From Mucilaginibacter sp. (lineage in GTDB: Bacteria; Bacteroidota; Bacteroidia; Sphingobacteriales; Sphingobacteriaceae): 64,000 nt of DNA. Below the pieces are notes generated by a model that worked only from the letters and a program-made list of their open reading frames with translations, had not been told where the DNA came from and ran no database searches. The position numbers and the translations under genes are program-made. Below, one piece after another: positions 62,212-64,000 of the stretch (its first letter is position 1; every line of letters starts with the position of its first letter). The DNA is taken from the NCBI RefSeq assembly GCF_028287845.1, contig NZ_JAQBOW010000108.1, positions 18,917-82,916 of the forward strand, given 5' to 3'.

Positions 62212-62445
62212 TTACATCCTTAAACGCAACGATACTGAACGTCCAAGCGCCTGAACAAGTGCGGGATCGAGTGAAATATCTCCGTCTTTTTGTATCCACC
62301 CCCTGTTTTTATCCTTCAGTAATTCAACTTTTTCGCCCTCAAGCATTAATTCGAGTTCAGTTGTATTTTGGTCAATCAATTTGCTATTGATGATCTGATA
62401 CGCATAATCCGTATCATTAAATGTTATTCTTAGTTGTAATCCCAT
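62212..62445 (-). CDS. Small hypothetical protein
   Basis: Not recognised. From the ATG at 62445 it has 77 residues, begins MGLQLRITFNDTDYAYQIIN, and is strand-rich with acidic residues (TTELELMLEGEKVELLKDKNRGW), suggesting a compact beta domain. A purine-rich AGGATTGGAG precedes the ATG by a few bases. Regular composition and isolation from other frames support a real gene. Confidence 0.55.
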   Translation of the reverse strand: MGLQLRITFNDTDYAYQIINSKLIDQNTTELELMLEGEKVELLKDKNRGWIQKDGDISLDPALVQALGRSVSLRLRM

Positions 62446-62531
62446 ATGCTCCAATCCTCGCTGTAAAGATAAACTTGTTAACAGTATTTTAAATATTTTC
62501 TTAGTAATTAAATTTTCAACAAATTTTTAAT

Positions 62532-62663
62532 GTGGTTGTTTATAAACTCCACAACGGCAAAAATATTGTTGTTAAACAGCTATTAGAAAAAAAGAATGGA
62601 ATACCTGGCAAGGTATTTTTGTATGATGATGAAGCGCAGCCTGCACTATACCCATTGCATTAA
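62532..62663 (+). CDS. Possible 43-residue small protein
   Basis: A GTG-started frame (MVVYKLHNGKNIVVKQLLEKKNG... FLYDDEAQPALYPLH) in the gap between two genes. Its composition is protein-like, but the start codon is weak and no family is known to me. It may also be the end of a decayed gene. Confidence 0.3.
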   Translation: MVVYKLHNGKNIVVKQLLEKKNGIPGKVFLYDDEAQPALYPLH

Positions 62664-62748
62664 TACCCACTAAGGCCATTTTAACCCAATTCGTATTTCG
62701 CTTTCTCCTCCCTTTTTCACAACTTTACGGCTCGTAAATCAACATCAC

Positions 62749-63156
62749 ATGAACTATTGGCTTGTCAAATCGGAACCGCATAAATATAGCTGGGAAAAAT
62801 TCAACCAGGATGGTCGTACTTTTTGGGATGGGGTGCGCAATTACCAGGCGCGTAACAATCTCAAAGAGATGAAAGCGGATGACCTGGTGCTATTTTATCA
62901 TAGCAATGAAGGTAAGAATGTGGTGGGCATAGCCAAAGTAGCCAGGGAGTTTTACCAGGACCCGACCACGAGTGATCCTAACTGGGTGGTGGTTGACCTG
63001 GTACCTGTTGAGTCGTTGAAAAAACCGGTCACGCTTGAGCAAATCAAAGCGGATCCAAAATTAAAAGATATTCACCTGGTGCGCCAGGGCCGGTTATCGG
63101 TAATATCCCTCAAGCGCGAAGAATTTGACCGCATACTGGAGACGGGCAATAGTTGA
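62749..63156 (+). CDS. EVE-domain protein
   Basis: EVE domains bind modified bases in DNA or RNA. The 135 residues contain the family opening YWLVKSEPHKYSWEKF, then TFWDGVRNYQARNNLKEMKADDLVLFYHS and VGIAKVAREFYQDPT, matching standalone EVE proteins (THYN1 type). No restriction or modification genes are nearby. No clear -7 box, though CAACTTTACGG lies about 25 bases upstream. Confidence 0.93.
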   Translation: MNYWLVKSEPHKYSWEKFNQDGRTFWDGVRNYQARNNLKEMKADDLVLFYHSNEGKNVVGIAKVAREFYQDPTTSDPNWVVVDLVPVESLKKPVTLEQIKADPKLKDIHLVRQGRLSVISLKREEFDRILETGNS

Positions 63157-63164
63157 TGGTTCGT

Positions 63165-63220
63165 ATACTTAATCAACGTCCGCCGTTAACGCCATGAACC
63201 CTGATTTATGAACCATGAAC
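63165..63220. repeat. ATGAACC word repeats around the start of the CBM9-like gene
   Basis: ATGAACC(C) occurs at 63194, 63208 and 63215, with an inverted-looking partner (GATGGTTCGTATACTTAATCAAC) just before. The middle copy provides the start codon of the CBM9-like gene. Confidence 0.65.
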
Positions 63221-64000
63221 TAAAGTCTTTACTTTTCTTATTGATCCTGTTAAGCTCTTTTTCCGCTAAGGCGCAAGCTGACTTTAAAGGCTTGGAAAAC
63301 TTATTTACCCAGCCTGAAAACTATGTGGTTTATCATACAGACCATCCCCCGGTAATTGACGGCAATATTAACGAGTTGGTGTGGCATCAAACCGCCTGGA
63401 CTAGTGAGTTTGTAGATATAGAGGGCGCAGCCAAACCTAAACCAGCACTGCCGACAATGGTAAAAATGCTATGGGATGACAGCTGCCTGTACATTGCTGC
63501 CCAAATTGCCGAACCACAGGTTTGGGCAACCCTGAGGCGGCATGACGATATTATTTTTCGTGATAACGACTTTGAAATATTTATTAGCCCCGATGATACC
63601 ACTCCGCCTTATTTTGAAATCGAAGTAAATGCATTGAATACCATCTTTGATTTATTGTTAAATAAACCATACCGGGATGGAGGTAATGCGATCATTAACT
63701 GGGATGTAAAAGGGTTGCATTCGGCGGTAAAGATACAAGGTACTTTGAATGATGCCTCGGATAAGGATGAGGGTTGGACAGTTGAAATGGCTATTCCCTT
63801 TAAATCGGTCAGCTTGGGTATCGGTGCAAAGACACCACGGGAAGGCACACAGTGGAGGATCAATTTTTCACGCGTAGAATGGGATACCAAGGTCATCAAT
63901 GGCAATTATGTCAAACTCACAGATAGCGCCGGAAAAATTTTGCCTGAGCATAACTGGGTATGGTCGCCGCAGGGTATAGTCAATATGCATTACCCCGAAA
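63208..64000 (+). CDS. Carbohydrate-binding family 9-like protein (cut by window end)
   Basis: Exported protein that probably binds or processes polysaccharide. The frame is open through the right edge, giving at least 264 residues. It has a signal peptide (MNHELKSLLFLLILLSSFSAKAQ), then a CBM9-like fold: HTDHPPVIDGNINELVWHQTAW near residue 45, MVKMLWDDSCLYIAAQI and FRDNDFEIFISPDDTTPPYFEIEVNALNTIFD, and EGWTVEMAIPFKSV. Such proteins in Bacteroidota are outer-membrane associated. Where it ends, and whether catalytic modules follow, is not visible. Confidence 0.85.
   Translation, partial: MNHELKSLLFLLILLSSFSAKAQADFKGLENLFTQPENYVVYHTDHPPVIDGNINELVWHQTAWTSEFVDIEGAAKPKPALPTMVKMLWDDSCLYIAAQIAEPQVWATLRRHDDIIFRDNDFEIFISPDDTTPPYFEIEVNALNTIFDLLLNKPYRDGGNAIINWDVKGLHSAVKIQGTLNDASDKDEGWTVEMAIPFKSVSLGIGAKTPREGTQWRINFSRVEWDTKVINGNYVKLTDSAGKILPEHNWVWSPQGIVNMHYPE

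Overview
The window looks like chromosomal DNA of a Bacteroidota bacterium of the Sphingobacteriaceae type (Mucilaginibacter or Pedobacter are plausible; this genus-level call is inference). Support: the -7 promoter word TAnnTTTG typical of this phylum stands just before many starts, Shine-Dalgarno sequences are mostly absent, TTG and GTG starts are common, and several families are largely Bacteroidota-specific (DUF4294-like, DUF6588-like, bacillithiol BshB1, ECF sigma paired with an anti-sigma/beta-barrel protein). Gene density is high, with several convergent pairs that touch or overlap. I see no prophage, insertion sequence, CRISPR array, tRNA or rRNA.

Layout. 0-8.4 kb: end of murI, then the membrane half of complex I (nuoH-I-J-K-L-M-N). 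8.4-15.8 kb: ammonium transporter, purF, a LysE-type exporter, a FucP-type sugar symporter, dCMP deaminase and cmk. 16-25.5 kb: arfB, an LpxR-like outer-membrane enzyme, lon, a TPR protein, gpmI, a secreted MetX-like hydrolase and an SGNH lipoprotein. 25.7-33.5 kb: nadC, plsY, pabB, purA (with an AbiEii-like remnant fused to its front), a Fur-family regulator and rel/spoT. 33.5-45 kb: DUF4294-gpx-bshB1, lysine 6-transaminase, a D-cysteine desulfhydrase/ACC-deaminase-like enzyme, a DUF6588-like porin-type protein, rluD, a PabC-like aminotransferase, a DUF3050 protein, fmt, namZ. 44.7-64 kb: a LolC/E-like permease, an ECF sigma/anti-sigma pair, mazG, mnmD, an MBL-rhodanese protein, a START-domain protein, an M13 peptidase, valS, a hybrid histidine kinase, an HsdR_N-type nuclease domain, holA, an RRM protein, an EVE protein and a truncated CBM9-like protein.

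Functionally this is mostly housekeeping: respiration, purine, pyrimidine, NAD, folate and phospholipid synthesis, translation and its quality control, stringent response and thiol redox. The gene content holds no obvious new defence or mobile system.

The most unusual signal is in the DNA between and inside the genes. At more than a dozen sites there are short repeated words (6-12 bases), usually present in both orientations, with a different vocabulary at each site. They lie inside operons (nuoH/nuoI, nuoL/nuoM), supply or overlap start codons (nuoI, dCMP deaminase, a lipoprotein, the CBM9 protein), and occur in frame inside coding sequence (two unrelated inserts in valS, one in mnmD, and the C-terminal tail of the MBL-rhodanese protein). 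A 44-bp direct repeat also brackets the SGNH lipoprotein gene. These word repeats, and a set of -7 boxes so close to start codons that the mRNAs should be leaderless, are what I would examine first.
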